Assembly: GCA_023548195.1 (NCBI GenBank)
Contig: JAJHZJ010000531.1
Coordinates: 2,590,802-2,654,801, forward strand
DNA length: 64,000 bases
Reading direction: 5' to 3'
DNA from: Bettongia penicillata ogilbyi
Taxonomy: Eukaryota; Chordata; Mammalia; Diprotodontia; Potoroidae
The notes beneath the pieces are model-generated. The model worked only from the letters and a program-made list of their open reading frames with translations, had not been told where the DNA came from and made no database searches. The position numbers and the translations under genes were made by a program. Of this stretch, positions 33,385 through 43,814 are shown piece by piece. Every line of letters begins with the position of its first letter. The first letter of the stretch is position 1.

Positions 33385-33475
33385 AAATCTGACACCAGAT
33401 CTGAGACCAGTAGGGTCAAATTCTGACTGCTAATTTGCTCCCTATGTGAACTTGGATAATTAAAAATCTGAGTTT
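33385..33475 (+). repeat. Decayed MIR SINE
   Basis: 'gggtcaaattctgactgcta', 'ctatgtgaacttggataatt'. Confidence 0.5.
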
Positions 33476-33626
33476 TGTGGTAGCCTAGGCATGGGGAGTC
33501 AGGTATGTCCCTGCTACAGGAAGGGGCTCATCATAGCAGATGATTTGAAGAGATTCCTCTACAAAACTTTACCAAGTATTGAATGCTATTAGTGCCTGTT
33601 ATCAAAACAATGATAATGTTCCAGAA

Positions 33627-33946
33627 CAGTGGTGTGAGACTCAAATAGAAATAAATCCCCAGGAGCTGCATATTGACTTAGAAAACTCCAAATTAACATT
33701 ATCTATATTGTATTGTATCTCAACTTATTTTGTTAGCTACATTTTTTTTTTTTAAGGCAATGAGGTCAAGTGACTTGCCCAGCGTCACACAGCTAGTAAG
33801 TGTCAAATATCTGAGGCTGGATTTAACATCAGAGAACTCCAGTTCTCTATCCAGTGTGCCACCTAGCTCCCCTTCCCATTACATTTTATTATGATACAAA
33901 CCACAGTGAGAAATTTTGCAGGCCAACCTCAAGAATGACACCTCTG
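33627..33946. mobile_element. hAT-type non-autonomous DNA transposon, split by a SINE
   Basis: Ends 'cagtggtgtgagactcaaat' and 'caagaatgacacctctg' are inverted relatives of CAGAGGTGTCAAACTC. The interior 'agctgcatattgacttagaa' also occurs at 46.5 kb. Related to copies at 45598-45800 and 46491-46584. Confidence 0.6.
33746..33879 (-). repeat. tRNA-headed SINE with poly-A tail and 8-bp target duplication
   Basis: Poly-T followed by 'caatgaggtcaagtgacttg', 'gcgtcacacagctagtaagt' and 'tatccagtgtgccacctagc'. TACATTTT flanks it (33738-33745 and 33880-33887). Poly-A tail implies L1-driven retrotransposition. Confidence 0.8.
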
Positions 33947-34400
33947 CCTCTAAACATGCTTACAGACCTGATTTCCTAATGACTTTTCACTTGCAATAGA
34001 TCAGGAAAGCAAACTTCAACTTTCAAAAAACAAAAGTGTCAATTAAATCAGTTGATTTAATTAATTGATTTCCACTGATGAGTTTCATAGCTAGCAGCAA
34101 TGCTAATATCAAACTGATTGTAAACACAGAAAAGGGTCTTGCTCTATTATTCGAAAAGTTGGAGCAGTCTGTGCAAGTATTGTAACCCTACAGTGTACCC
34201 TAGCCCCCCCACCTCGAGCCCAAGTAGCTGTTACCTATTCTATATGTGGTAGATTTCAAGGACAGTAGGATGTGTCCTTTCTTCTCTTTCTCCATGTGCT
34301 TGATCACATACTCCTTGGGATCAATCCACAATTTCTCTGTGGTAAGACCATGACCCCATGAGGCATCATTCTCTCTTTGGAGATCATTGACCTAAAGTGT
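33947..34400. other. Unassigned sequence
   Basis: No recognisable feature; a short direct TTAATTAATTGATTT palindrome-like patch at 34055-34070. Confidence 0.35.
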
Positions 34401-34505
34401 TATTTTTTTTATTCTTAGATTGGCATTCTGGCTCTAACCTATGTTTCCAAACATATTTTATTTTATTCCTCTTCATGTACTCTACATGCCAAACAAACTG
34501 TACTA

Positions 34506-34521
34506 TTATTTGTTTTCTTTT
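34506..34521. repeat. Target-site duplication, left copy (16 bp)
   Basis: TTATTTGTTTTCTTTT here is repeated exactly at 35163-35178. Confidence 0.85.
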
Positions 34522-35162
34522 TTTTAAATTTTATCTATTTATTTTAAGTTTTCAACATTCATTTCCACAAAATTTTGAGTTCCAAATTTTCTCCCCATCT
34601 CTCCCTTCCCCCCACCCCAAAACGCCTTGCATTCTGACTACCCCTTCCATCAATGTGCCCTCCCTTCTTAGACCCTTTCCTTTCCTTATCCCCATCTTCT
34701 CTTTTGTTCTATAGGGCAAGATACATTTCTATACTCAATTACCTGTATTTCTTATTTCTCGTTTGCTGCTACTACTGCTGCCACCATCACCTGGAGCCTG
34801 GCCTAGGAGAGGACCCTTCTTCCTTGTCACCAAGGTGAAAAAGCCCTCTGACCTTTGAAGCTTTATTTGTCACCTGTGGGTTGAGGGACCTTTGAACCTC
34901 TGCTGCTGCCAAGGATTTCACCCCCGAGGCCTGCTCCAGCCCTGCTCCTCCAGGGGCACGGCCAACTCCGAATCCGGTGCAATAGACCTTTCCTGTCAGC
35001 TTTCCAGGTCACCCTGACCTGGAAATCTCAACTCCATTGTCCTGTGGCTTCTGCTACTCTAGAATTTGTTGAGAGTCTTTCTTCTCAGGTGTTTTATGGG
35101 CTGTGGGGGAAGAGTTAGAGTATATGCATCTTTCTACTCCATCATCTTGGCTCCGGCCTCCC
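34522..35162 (-). mobile_element. Internally deleted L1 made of 5'UTR plus 3' end, with 16-bp target duplication
   Basis: On the minus strand the element starts at 35162 with 'ggaggccggagccaagatga', runs through about 380 bp of L1 5'UTR (compare 24044-24430: 'acaaattctagagtagcaga', 'gacaaggaagaagggtcctc'), then passes directly near 34785 into a 3'-end segment ('agaaatgtatcttgccctat', 'ggaactcaaaattttgtgga') and an A-rich tail. Perfect 16-bp duplications flank it, so it inserted as one unit already lacking ORF1 and ORF2. Confidence 0.75.
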
Positions 35163-35178
35163 TTATTTGTTTTCTTTT
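35163..35178. repeat. Target-site duplication, right copy (16 bp)
   Basis: Exact copy of 34506-34521. Confidence 0.85.
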
Positions 35179-35261
35179 CTTTCAGGCACCCACTTCCCTG
35201 TATTCATGTATATCATTCCTCATGCCAAAAATTTATTATCTCCTCACACTAGATGTCACAG

Positions 35262-35503
35262 TGACCAAAGTATTGGAGTTGGAGTAAGGAAGATCTGAGT
35301 TGGAATGCTTCCCCAGATACTAATAACCTATATGCCCCTGGACAAGTCATTTAACCTCTCTCACTCTCAATTTCTTCATCTATAAAATAAGGTTAATACA
35401 GTACCTAACCCAGGAGGTTGTTAAAGGCTGAAAAGAAATAATATATGTGAAGTTCTTTGACAACCTTAAAGTACCATATAAATGTTAGCCATTATTACCT
35501 TCA
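35262..35503 (+). repeat. MIR SINE, nearly complete
   Basis: 'taaggaagatctgagttgga', 'cctggacaagtcatttaacc', 'caatttcttcatctataaaa', 'aaagtaccatataaatgtta'. Confidence 0.8.
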
Positions 35504-35507
35504 CTCT

Positions 35508-35675
35508 TTTTTTTGTGGTGGGGGAGGGACGCAATTAGGGGAAAGGGAGGCAATTAGAGTTAAATATCTTGCCCAGGATTACATGGCTAATAAATGTGTC
35601 TAAGACCAGATTTGAACTCAGGTCCTCCTTAATCTAGAGCTGGTACCCCATCCATTACACCACATAGCTGCTGCC
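35508..35675 (-). repeat. tRNA-headed SINE with poly-A tail (WSINE-like)
   Basis: Poly-T at 35509-35516, 'ggaaagggaggcaattagag', 'atcttgcccaggattacatg', 'gaactcaggtcctccttaat', 'ccattacaccacatagctgc'. Same family as 33746-33879. Confidence 0.75.
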
Positions 35676-35684
35676 ACCTTGACT

Positions 35685-35940
35685 TCTTAAAACTCTTCTC
35701 TTCCTTCCTTCATGGCCCAGTTTCGGTGCTACTTCTACAAAGTCATTTCTTATCTTCCTGTCAAAAATTATCTTTTTCCTTCACAGAATTTTTATAATTC
35801 TACAAACCTTCCTTTATCTTTCCCATATTCTATCTTCTTTTATTCTTATTTAGGCACAGCACTCTCCCATTAAATCATAAGCTTCTTGAGGATGGAGAAT
35901 ATATTGTTTTTAATCTTCATATCATATAGTTGAGCGTTTT
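35685..35940 (+). repeat. L2 3' end
   Basis: 'ccttcatggcccagtttcgg' and 'tctacaaagtcatttcttat' lead to 'aaatcataagcttcttgagg'. Continuous L2 terminus. Confidence 0.65.
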
Positions 35941-36124
35941 TAATTTCTTTTCATTATAAACTTAAACAACATGAATTTCAGGATACAAAGACAAATGGAA
36001 AAGAGGATTATATGCTAAAATATAGGTTTTATTTAGGTGCAGTTTTCTTAAAGTTACATAATAACCAAACTGGCCTCACTAGTGGTGTCCCCACCCAAAA
36101 TCCTTGCCACTCTATTTTATATAC

Positions 36125-36440
36125 TTTTTAAAAAATGCTTCATTGATAATCTTTTCATTTAGTGTTTTTATTAATGACTATTACTCTCCAGAGCTCCACT
36201 CATTGCCCCATCCACCTTCCCTTCTTCCTTGTAATTAGCAAGTATAATCAGCTAAGATAAATAAACATATTGGCCATGTTGTAAAGTTTATCTTGTTCTG
36301 CCCCTTTAGTTCATCACCTCTGTGCCAGGGGGTGGGAAACATAATTCATCATGAGACTCCTGAACTCATATTGATCAGAGTTCTTAAATCCTTCAAAATT
36401 GTAGTCCTTTACGTTATTTTTCAAGATTGATACTTCCATA
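36125..36440 (-). mobile_element. L1-type 3' fragment
   Basis: 'ccttcccttcttccttgtaa', 'catattggccatgttgtaaa', 'ttcatcacctctgtgccagg', 'gatcagagttcttaaatcct' are the antisense of a marsupial L1-type 3' region related to 11740-11990. Confidence 0.6.
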
Positions 36441-37940
36441 TTTCCCCTCATTGCCCTGAGAAATCTACAGTGGATGGGTTCAAATTTCACAATATCGACT
36501 TTCCCCATACACACACCTTTTGTGATTGTTTTTCTTCAAAAGAAATATTAGAATACATTTTTCTTTTGCTGTTATTGGCCTGACTCTTCTCAAATCTTTA
36601 TTTCTCACAACATTCAACTCCACCAATAATGTTAGCAATAGCATTGCATTTAAAAGAAAAGACAGACTCAGGCAACAAGCTTACAGCAGTAAAATTTCAG
36701 CAACAAACTCTATGACTTACCTGACTGTCCTCATGTAGTCCAGCTTTCAGTTGAATTTGGCAGCTAGTCCAGGTAAGGCTTCTAGTCAATTTCAATAGTG
36801 TAATCTCTAACCTTTTCCTCATTTTCTTTTTGTTGGAATGGGTCGTGTTTAATTATCTTACTGATAGCAACAGAAGGACAAGAGCAACTTTTAGCAGGAA
36901 CCGTACACAAAAGAGCTGCCTGAATCCAGTAAAAAACCAGGGAGTACAAAGAGTAGAGGGTGAGAATGAGAAGGTTTGAAACAAATTATTCTTCAGATTT
37001 TTTTCTGCCACATTTCTCCCCACTCAACCCTGGCAGGGGCCCTCACATAAAGCATGTGACTGACTACTGTCTTTACAACTGACATGATGGAAGTTACAAA
37101 GGGTATCCTATCTCTAACCTGCTTTCAACTTGAATCCTTCTACAGAAAAAACCAAATGTAGAACCACATTTTCTTCTAATTTCACTAAAGATTTAGATAC
37201 TTTTTCATCCTTTTTCTTCCAGTTACTATTACAAAATCTTAGCAAAACCTATCGAAGTTGCCCTCCTGGTTAAACTGAATGGAATTTTTTTCAGCATGAT
37301 TTTTATTTCCTTAGATATTGTGTGTTATCCATCTACCATCTCACTTCTTGCTGATCTGTCTCTACTTTGTATTCTAACTTTATCCTAATTCTATCCATAG
37401 AATTCTATCAATATTAAAATTTAAATGTATCAAACAATTATTTACTTCACAGTTTAACACTGCAATGGTCTTAATTCTCAAAGATAACTGAAACTGATTC
37501 TTTCCTTTTTTTTCTCCACTGTCACCTATCCTCTATTATCCATTAATTTTTATCTTTAACGTATCTTTGCACTATCCCCCCACATGTGCAATTTTGACCT
37601 CAAGCATATTCTTCTCTTCTACTTTATCATAATCATAAATAGCATCCTCCCCAGTAATTCACATTCTGTACCCTATCTCATTCCACTTGTTACAACTAGG
37701 CCATGAATTTTCTCTTCATCTGGATAATTACGCCCATGATTATTACAACTTCATTCTCTGTATTTTCTGCTCCCAGCCATTCAGCTTCATTGAAATAATC
37801 TTCCTTCCCCACTATTCTAATGAGATTTTTTCCTTGGCCAGATCTGAATTTTAATTGATATAAGCAGCTCCCACAGAGCAAAGACCTTTTTACCAATAGA
37901 AAAAGTCAACTGTACTTCAATTTACATCTTAAGGCATCGA
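36441..37940. other. Unassigned 1.5 kb
   Basis: The largest block without a recognised repeat in the middle of the window. AT-rich. Open frames 36526-36738 (plus) and 37696-37896 (minus) have no domains. Confidence 0.4.
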
Positions 37941-37944
37941 CTGA

Positions 37945-38072
37945 AGTATCAAAACATTAAATGATTTGCCCAAAGTTACACAAACAGGATGCGTCAGAAA
38001 GCAGAACTTTAAAGTAGGTCTTTTTTTCCCTTCAAGGCCATGCTCTATCCACTTCACTGCATCACCTCTACT
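37945..38072 (-). repeat. MIR SINE fragment
   Basis: 'ttaaatgatttgcccaaagt', 'tacacaaacaggatgcgtca', 'atgctctatccacttcactg'. Confidence 0.65.
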
Positions 38073-38620
38073 ATACTGTCTCCTTTATTCTAACACTGCC
38101 CTTTCCTAAAAACATGCATTAATTATGTGTTCCTCAATGAGTTCCACATTATCTTTACTTATCATGTAAGGGGAGTGGCATGTGTGGTGCTTTGCAGACA
38201 AAGGTTATGTATGTGCATGTGAGAGCTCTAGTTTCTCCATCCCACACCCTTCTCTAAGGGAGATTGATATCTGCCAGGAAGGGGGCCAGAGGTGAGGCCC
38301 AATGCTTTTTCCCTCTCTTCAGAGGAAGGAGATATTGGGGTAAAATTATATCTATCTGCTCCATTAAATATTGTTAGTCTAGGGAAGCAGTTTTTAGATT
38401 CAAACTAAACTCCTAATCACTGTTCCTTAATGAGAGTGGAGAGCTTCAAGCCATATCTCCAGGTTTTGGCTCCCTTCCTACCAAATGCCAGTCCCTCAAT
38501 AAACATACATAACCAATTTCAAAGAATCATACTCATTATGTTAATAACAAAACATTAATCAGTAAAAGTATAATCAGAGAATATGTACCAGAAAATACAA
38601 ATTGAATAATCTCTCCCTTT
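38073..38620. other. Unassigned; possible LTR remnant
   Basis: 'ccctcaataaacatac' (about 38493) could be an LTR polyadenylation signal, but no TATA, ends or duplication support it. Confidence 0.25.
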
Positions 38621-38625
38621 GAGAG

Positions 38626-38667
<42 letters not shown>

Positions 38668-38768
38668 GAAAGTGAAAGAGAGAGAAACAGAGAGAGAAAG
38701 ACAAAGTGAAAGAGAGAGAAACAGAGAGAGAGAGAGAGAGAAAGAGAGGAAGAGAGGAAGAGTGACAT
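38621..38768. repeat. (GA)n/(GAAA)n polypurine tract, about 148 bp
   Basis: Almost pure purine on the plus strand. Contains a 34-bp tandem duplication (units starting 38669 and 38703, each 'aaagtgaaagagagagaaac'). Long mirror-like purine runs can form triplex (H-) DNA. Confidence 0.9.
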
Positions 38769-39110
38769 AAAGTTTTTCATGTCAGTTCCTTCTTAGAGTC
38801 TTTCTCTCTTTTCAAAGACTTAAAAATAGGTGGAATTGCACATATTCTCTCTTGATTCTGGAAGTCAGAAGAATCTAAATCTTCCTTCTCTCCTGCTCTT
38901 CCCAATTCTATCCTCATACAAGCACAAGACATTGAGTAATAAGTATCCATGAATGAGGATAGAGTCCCTTACAATTGGCCCTCTGAGCTAAGGGTTACAT
39001 TCCACAACTTGACTTTTAGCTTCTAGCTAGAAGAAACATGTCTTGACCCCACACAGTGTGAAGAGCACAGGTATTAAATACTACAGAAGGATAGAAAAGA
39101 AATATTGATT
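38769..39110. other. Unassigned sequence
   Basis: No recognisable feature. Confidence 0.35.
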
Positions 39111-39114
39111 TAGA

Positions 39115-39260
39115 GATGATGGTATAGAAAGAAAGAGTGATGGACTTTTAATCAGGAGACTGAAATTCAAATACTGGCTTCCCTGTTTCCTAGTCGAACA
39201 ACTGGACAACCTAGATTGCATGTTTCCATCTCCATTTCCTTATCAAAGTGGATATTTGTA
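39115..39260 (+). repeat. Decayed MIR SINE
   Basis: 'gatggtatagaaagaaagag', 'gactgaaattcaaatactgg', 'catctccatttccttatcaa'. Confidence 0.5.
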
Positions 39261-40018
39261 CAAATTATTAACAGTAATTATGGTTTTAAAAATGTGTGAT
39301 TTTATGAAGAAAAGGAGGATATCTTTCCTGGATTGAAAGTTGTCCTATGCATGTCTATGAACATGATGGACTACAGGGTGTCATCAGACTGATGTGTCTC
39401 TATATCTCTTACATGTGGTTATCTATAGTTAATAAATACTTATTGAATGAATGAGTGAATGCCAAATGCACTTCTTGCAATTTGCCCAAATCCTGGCTAG
39501 CACCTTTGAAATCCTTGTCTAATTCAAATCATTCCTCCTCATAACCTGTGGAGTTCATTTCCATTAACAAGTGTTCAGCTGATTCAATATTTGGCATTAT
39601 GTGAAGATTCAAAAGCGTTAGTCACTGTGTTTGCAAATTGGTTCCACAGAGGTCTCTGAAATCTCTCAGTTTACAGACCAAAACAACTCTCACTCCCTAC
39701 TTCCTGGTTTTCCCAATTGACCAGTCTTCTTCCTAATCTGTTAGGGATTAGCAGATTCCCATCAAGAGACATTCTCTCACAGTTTTTAATCTTCCAGCTG
39801 AATCGTTGACTTTTCTTGTTTACATATAGATCTTCCTACTAGGTAGCTTCCCATATCTCTTCCTCTTTTCTGTACCCTTTATGTAAAGCATGAGTTCCCT
39901 AGAGTGATCCTGGGGCATTAAACAGGCTGACCATTTGAAGTACCCAAACTGCTGGCATTTTTGCTTTCAGACAAAGATACATTATCACATTCCTATATTA
40001 GTTTTCAGAAATCCCACA
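39261..40018. other. Unassigned; short L2-like tail at 39425-39465
   Basis: 'ttaataaatacttattgaat' followed by 'gaatgagtgaat' resembles an L2/MIR tip; nothing else recognised. Confidence 0.35.
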
Positions 40019-40323
40019 ATCAATCAATAACCATTTATTTAATGTCTACCATATGATAGTGCACATATGATTCTGAGCACAGAAAGACAAAAATACAGTG
40101 GCCTTTGCCCTGACAGAGATCAAATTCTATTGGGGAGACCACATGCACACATATAAGTATAAATAGGGTTAGGTATTGGACTTGCAATTTGTCTGGTCTA
40201 CAAGGTCTTAAAGAAGTGCTTAGAGTGATGAAAAATTATTTTACCAGAGTGATGTAGACAGTGGTTATCCATGGTGAGACTTGAACTCCATTCTTCTTAG
40301 CTTCAAAGCTAGCTCTCAAACAA

Positions 40324-40549
40324 TGGTTCAATCATTTTTCACTTGTGTTTGACTCTTTGTGACCCCTTTGGGATTTTCTTGTCTTTTCCTTCTCCAGCTC
40401 ATTATACAGATGAGGAAACTGAGGCAAACAGAGTTAAGTGACTTGCCCAGGGTCACACAGCTAATAGCTGTCTGTGACTATATTTGAATTCAGGAAGATG
40501 AGTCTTCTTGACTCCAGGCCCAGCACTCTATCCAGTGCACCACCTAGCC
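40324..40549 (-). repeat. SINE with tRNA-derived head and BovB-like tail
   Basis: Plus strand: tail 'ttgactctttgtgacccctt' and 'cttttccttctccagctcat', then 'agatgaggaaactgaggcaa', 'ggtcacacagctaatagctg' and 'ctatccagtgcaccacctag'. The 'gactctttgtgaccccat..ccatttccttctccag' phrase is shared with ruminant Bov-tA/BovB ends, so the tail is RTE/BovB related. Confidence 0.75.
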
Positions 40550-40786
40550 TATATGCCTATTAATGAAATAAAGTTTGGGGAGGGGGGTTACTAGCAGCCA
40601 AAAGTATCAGGAAATGCTTAATATAAAAGAAGAATATTAAGCTGAATCTTCAAGGAGGTAATGGATCTATGAGGCAAAGGGGAGGATGGAGTATATTTCA
40701 GAAATGGAAGACAGCAAAGGCAAAGTAATAGAGACATGAGATGGAGGACTGTGTGAAAAACAGCAATAAAGCTAGATGGATGAATG

Positions 40787-40865
<79 letters not shown>

Positions 40866-40882
40866 GATAGATAGATATAGAT
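40787..40882. repeat. (GATA)n array
   Basis: Essentially perfect GATA units from 40787 to 40865 (about 20 units), then imperfect to 40882. The long minus frame here (I-Y-L-S repeats) is a microsatellite artefact. Confidence 0.95.
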
Positions 40883-40906
40883 GTAGAGAGAGTGTGTGTA
40901 AAGATA

Positions 40907-40919
40907 TACAGTACAGTAT
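40907..40919. repeat. Target-site duplication, left copy (13 bp)
   Basis: TACAGTACAGTAT; the right copy at 41236-41248 differs at one base. Confidence 0.75.
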
Positions 40920-41235
40920 GTGTGTTCATCCTTTGTTGCCGAAGAAGATCATGCCATCAGAGAAATGATGACATGACTTGCACTTGACTTAGTTTCAAGT
41001 GAGGGAGGGCTGTGCAGGTCACCAGCCTCACTTCTCCTCCAGAGCCATCTTAATCCAGTGACCAGATATTCATCAGGATGACTGGAGATGACCCAGGATG
41101 AGGCAACTGGGGTTAAGTGACTTGCCCAAGATCACACAGTTAGTGAGTGTCAAGTGTCTGAGGTGAGGAGATTTGAAGTCAGGTCCTCCTGACTCCTGCA
41201 CTGATGCTCTATCCACTGCACCACCTAGCTGCCCT
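40920..41235 (-). repeat. SINE with tRNA-derived head and a second, different RTE-like tail
   Basis: From the right end on the minus strand: head 'gggcagctaggtggtgcagt', B-box-like 'cctgacttcaaatctc', 'gatcttgggcaagtcactta', then the tail 'ggaggagaagtgaggctggt' and 'cacagccctccctcacttga', ending 'tcggcaacaaaggatgaac'. A 13-bp target duplication (12 of 13) flanks the whole, so head and tail moved together. Confidence 0.8.
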
Positions 41236-41248
41236 TACAGTACAGCAT
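41236..41248. repeat. Target-site duplication, right copy (13 bp)
   Basis: TACAGTACAGCAT, one mismatch to 40907-40919. Confidence 0.75.
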
Positions 41249-41260
41249 ATACAAACATAT

Positions 41261-41263
<3 letters not shown>

Positions 41264-41300
<37 letters not shown>

Positions 41301-41310
41301 ACACACACAG
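41264..41310. repeat. (CA)n microsatellite
   Basis: About 20 CA units with one TA interruption. Confidence 0.95.
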
Positions 41311-41480
41311 TATATAAAATAATAAGTGTGGAAGGGTAACCTAAGGTCCATTTATGATGGATTTTAAAAGACATAGAGGAGTTTATATTTTAGGTTAGAG
41401 AAATAAGGAGTGACTAGAGTTTATTGGGAAGAGGAGTGACAGGTTCAGATCTTCACTTAGAGAAAAATCACAGTGAAAAC

Positions 41481-42688
41481 ATATAACAGTATCATGCATG
41501 ATTGAAGTGTTTTTTTTCTCCTTTTCTAACACCCACTGAGCAAAAGCCAAGTTTCACACTGACGAAAGAATGTGCAATATGAGGAATATGGATGGTTGAA
41601 GAGTATTTCCATAGCCACTTATTTGAGTTAGGAGACCAACCCAACTCAGTTTAATGTACAAAATGCCAACTCTAAATAAAAGGATGAATTTCCTTTAAGG
41701 AAATATTTTTTGTTGTGCTGATCTGCACTGGTTGTTCCTCTGCCTTATCAAATTTGACTCTTTATGCCCATAACTTTAAAGAAAATTTCTAGGTTCCAGC
41801 CCAGAGAATTTCATCTACCCATCCATGCACACCATTCTAGCTAAATCTCTTTGATGCTCTTTGCTCAACAAACTTTCCCTTCCCTTCAGTTTCAGGTCAG
41901 CAGAAAACACACCAGCTGTGAAATTAGCCCTTATGACTACACCTTATAGGATCTATAGTAGCAAACTCTGTACAGTAATCATGTACATTCAGTCTCTATT
42001 ATGTACCATGTTTTCACTCATTTCTGATTTTCCAAAAGATATGCTTGAGATTGAAATTTTCCATAATTACTTGAATACAAAGATGAGTTTGTTTGGAAAG
42101 TTGCAGCAAAACCTGTTTACCCATTTGAGAGTTTTGCAAGACTGAAAAAATATAAATAATATGAAATTGGCGATGGGGGAGTTTTGAATGTGGGTAAATC
42201 AAAAGAGACAATTAGTTTAAAAGTTTTACCAAAGTTGAGATTTTACAAAAGGAAAAATTCTGAATTAAATCTAGGCTTTTTTTAAATCTTGAAAAATATA
42301 TCATTCTTTTCTTTTGCAAAGCCTTTCGCCAAAACATCTCAAAGCATTTAAATTTCAAATTATCTATCAAGATAGCAAGTATTATAGGTATTTCAATGAC
42401 TTTGAGAGCAGTCTTAAAACAACTACCCTATAAGCTAAATGTACTAAAATTAAGGGATAAAAGCAGCTCAAGGAAAATATTCTGTACAAGCACTATAATA
42501 ATATAAAGGAAAACAACAATGAAACATTTCACAAGTCTAATCAATAAACTGTCTAATCATGACAGTGGAAAACTGAGATCAAGCATGCCTCCCATCTTTT
42601 GGCAGAGAAGTGGTAAAGTATATATGTGGAATGAGACATTCACCATCATGACCAATAAGTTTCTTTCCTTTGTTTGAATATGTGTAGG
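41481..42688. other. Unassigned 1.2 kb
   Basis: No repeat recognised. The open frame 41861-42145 lacks a domain. Confidence 0.4.
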
Positions 42689-42748
42689 TGTACACGCACA
42701 CACACACATGCACACACACACACGCATGCACGCACGCACACACGTGTA
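42689..42748. repeat. (CA)n with CpG-containing units
   Basis: CACACA interrupted by ACGCACGC and CGCATG. Alternating purine-pyrimidine with CG steps is a classic Z-DNA former. Confidence 0.9.
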
Positions 42749-43605
42749 TGCTACAAGAAATTATTCTGTTGGAGGAAAGAGTATCATTGAGAAGAGTTAA
42801 GGATTTTAAATAAAAAGATCAACGAAACATTTTAAAATGAAAATACTATAAAATGCTGTGTACTCCCTGGGTCTCTAGGTATTGAGTCACAAATAAAAGG
42901 AGAAAAAAGCAATCCTCAGGTTAATTAAAAAAAAAAACTTTAACTGCTTGCTTGGGGAGAAAAATAATTTAGTTTTTTATTTCTTATTTTTTTTATGAAT
43001 TTCTTACAGTAGAGTAGGCAAGTGGAAAATATGTGGACTTGTACTTATCTGCAAGTTGGTTAAGCCTGGGATGAATAATAGGAGTCCTGCCAATTCCTTT
43101 CTCATCATCCAATTCATCTGTACCTGTTCCACTGTATGTTTCTGAAGAAAGATCAGGTGATATGCTAGATTCTTTCCATTATCCGTATGGATTTCCTTCT
43201 CCCAATTCTGCACCTCCCTTGATATCCTGCTACCTTATCTTTACTAACTATGTCCCAGCCTTGAGAGGCTGTTTGAGACATTATGGCAATCACTTCATTT
43301 AACAAAGGTAAGTGTTGCTTTTCTCCAATGGTACTATTAAACATTCCATTTTCTTTATTTCTTTTGGAGTTTAACTTTCCACTTCCACTCTTTCATATGC
43401 TATTATGCCCACAATTACTATCCCTTTTCCATTTTAAAATTCTCTTCTTTGCCTTCATCTTGTCATTTAGTATATTGATAACATTTTCACCTTCATCTGT
43501 GTCTTTGGTTGTTCTTTCTCTCCTTCAGACTTTACTCTCATTAAGTGAAATCTCTTCTTTTTCTATAGATATCTTTATTCTGCTTGGGACCTAAGTAACA
43601 CAGGG
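42749..43605. other. Unassigned sequence
   Basis: A-run at 42927-42940 and T-rich stretch at 42975-42995. No gene; the frame 43283-43594 is hydrophobic low complexity from pyrimidine-rich DNA. Confidence 0.4.
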
Positions 43606-43607
43606 AG

Positions 43608-43808
43608 CAAGGGTGGGGAACCTGCAGCCTCAAGGCCACCAGTGGCCCTCTAAAGTCCTTGGGTATGGCCTTTTGACTAAGTCCAAGTTTTATACTACAA
43701 ATCCTTTTATTAAGGGGATTTGTTCTGTGAAATTTGGATTCAGTCAAAGGACCACACAAGGACCAAAGGGCCACATATGACCTGGAGGCCACAGGTTCCC
43801 CATGTCTG
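43608..43808. mobile_element. hAT-type MITE, complete
   Basis: 'caagggtggggaacctgcag' (left) pairs with 'ctgtggcctccaggtcatat' and 'cagacatggggaacctg' (complement of the right end), giving inverted repeats of about 40 bp with roughly three quarters identity. CA...TG ends with GGGGAACC are hAT-like. Second copy at 57825-57997. Confidence 0.7.
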
Positions 43809-43814
43809 GATAGA

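Larger units (their letters stand above)
34405..35230 (+). repeat. L2 fragment split by an L1-derived element
   Basis: Left part 'ttcatgtactctacatgcca' and right part 'catgtatatcattcctcatg' fit the L2 3' region. The gap is exactly the element at 34522-35162. Confidence 0.5.
40020..41480 (+). repeat. Ancient interspersed repeat, longest copy, broken by younger insertions
   Basis: Pieces in order: 40020-40150 ('caatcaataaccatttattt', 'gagatcaaattctattgggg'), 40570-40760 ('ttaagctgaatcttcaagga', 'aaggcaaagtaatagagaca') and 41315-41480 ('acatagaggagtttatattt', 'gagtgacaggttcagatctt'). The insertions between them are SINEs and microsatellites. This copy shows the element extends about 0.5 kb or more. 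Confidence 0.6.

Noticed and set aside
38574..38780. Ser/Leu-repeat minus frame
   Set aside because: Translation of the GA polypurine tract.
40618..40929. 103-codon minus frame with IYLS repeats
   Set aside because: Translation of the GATA array.
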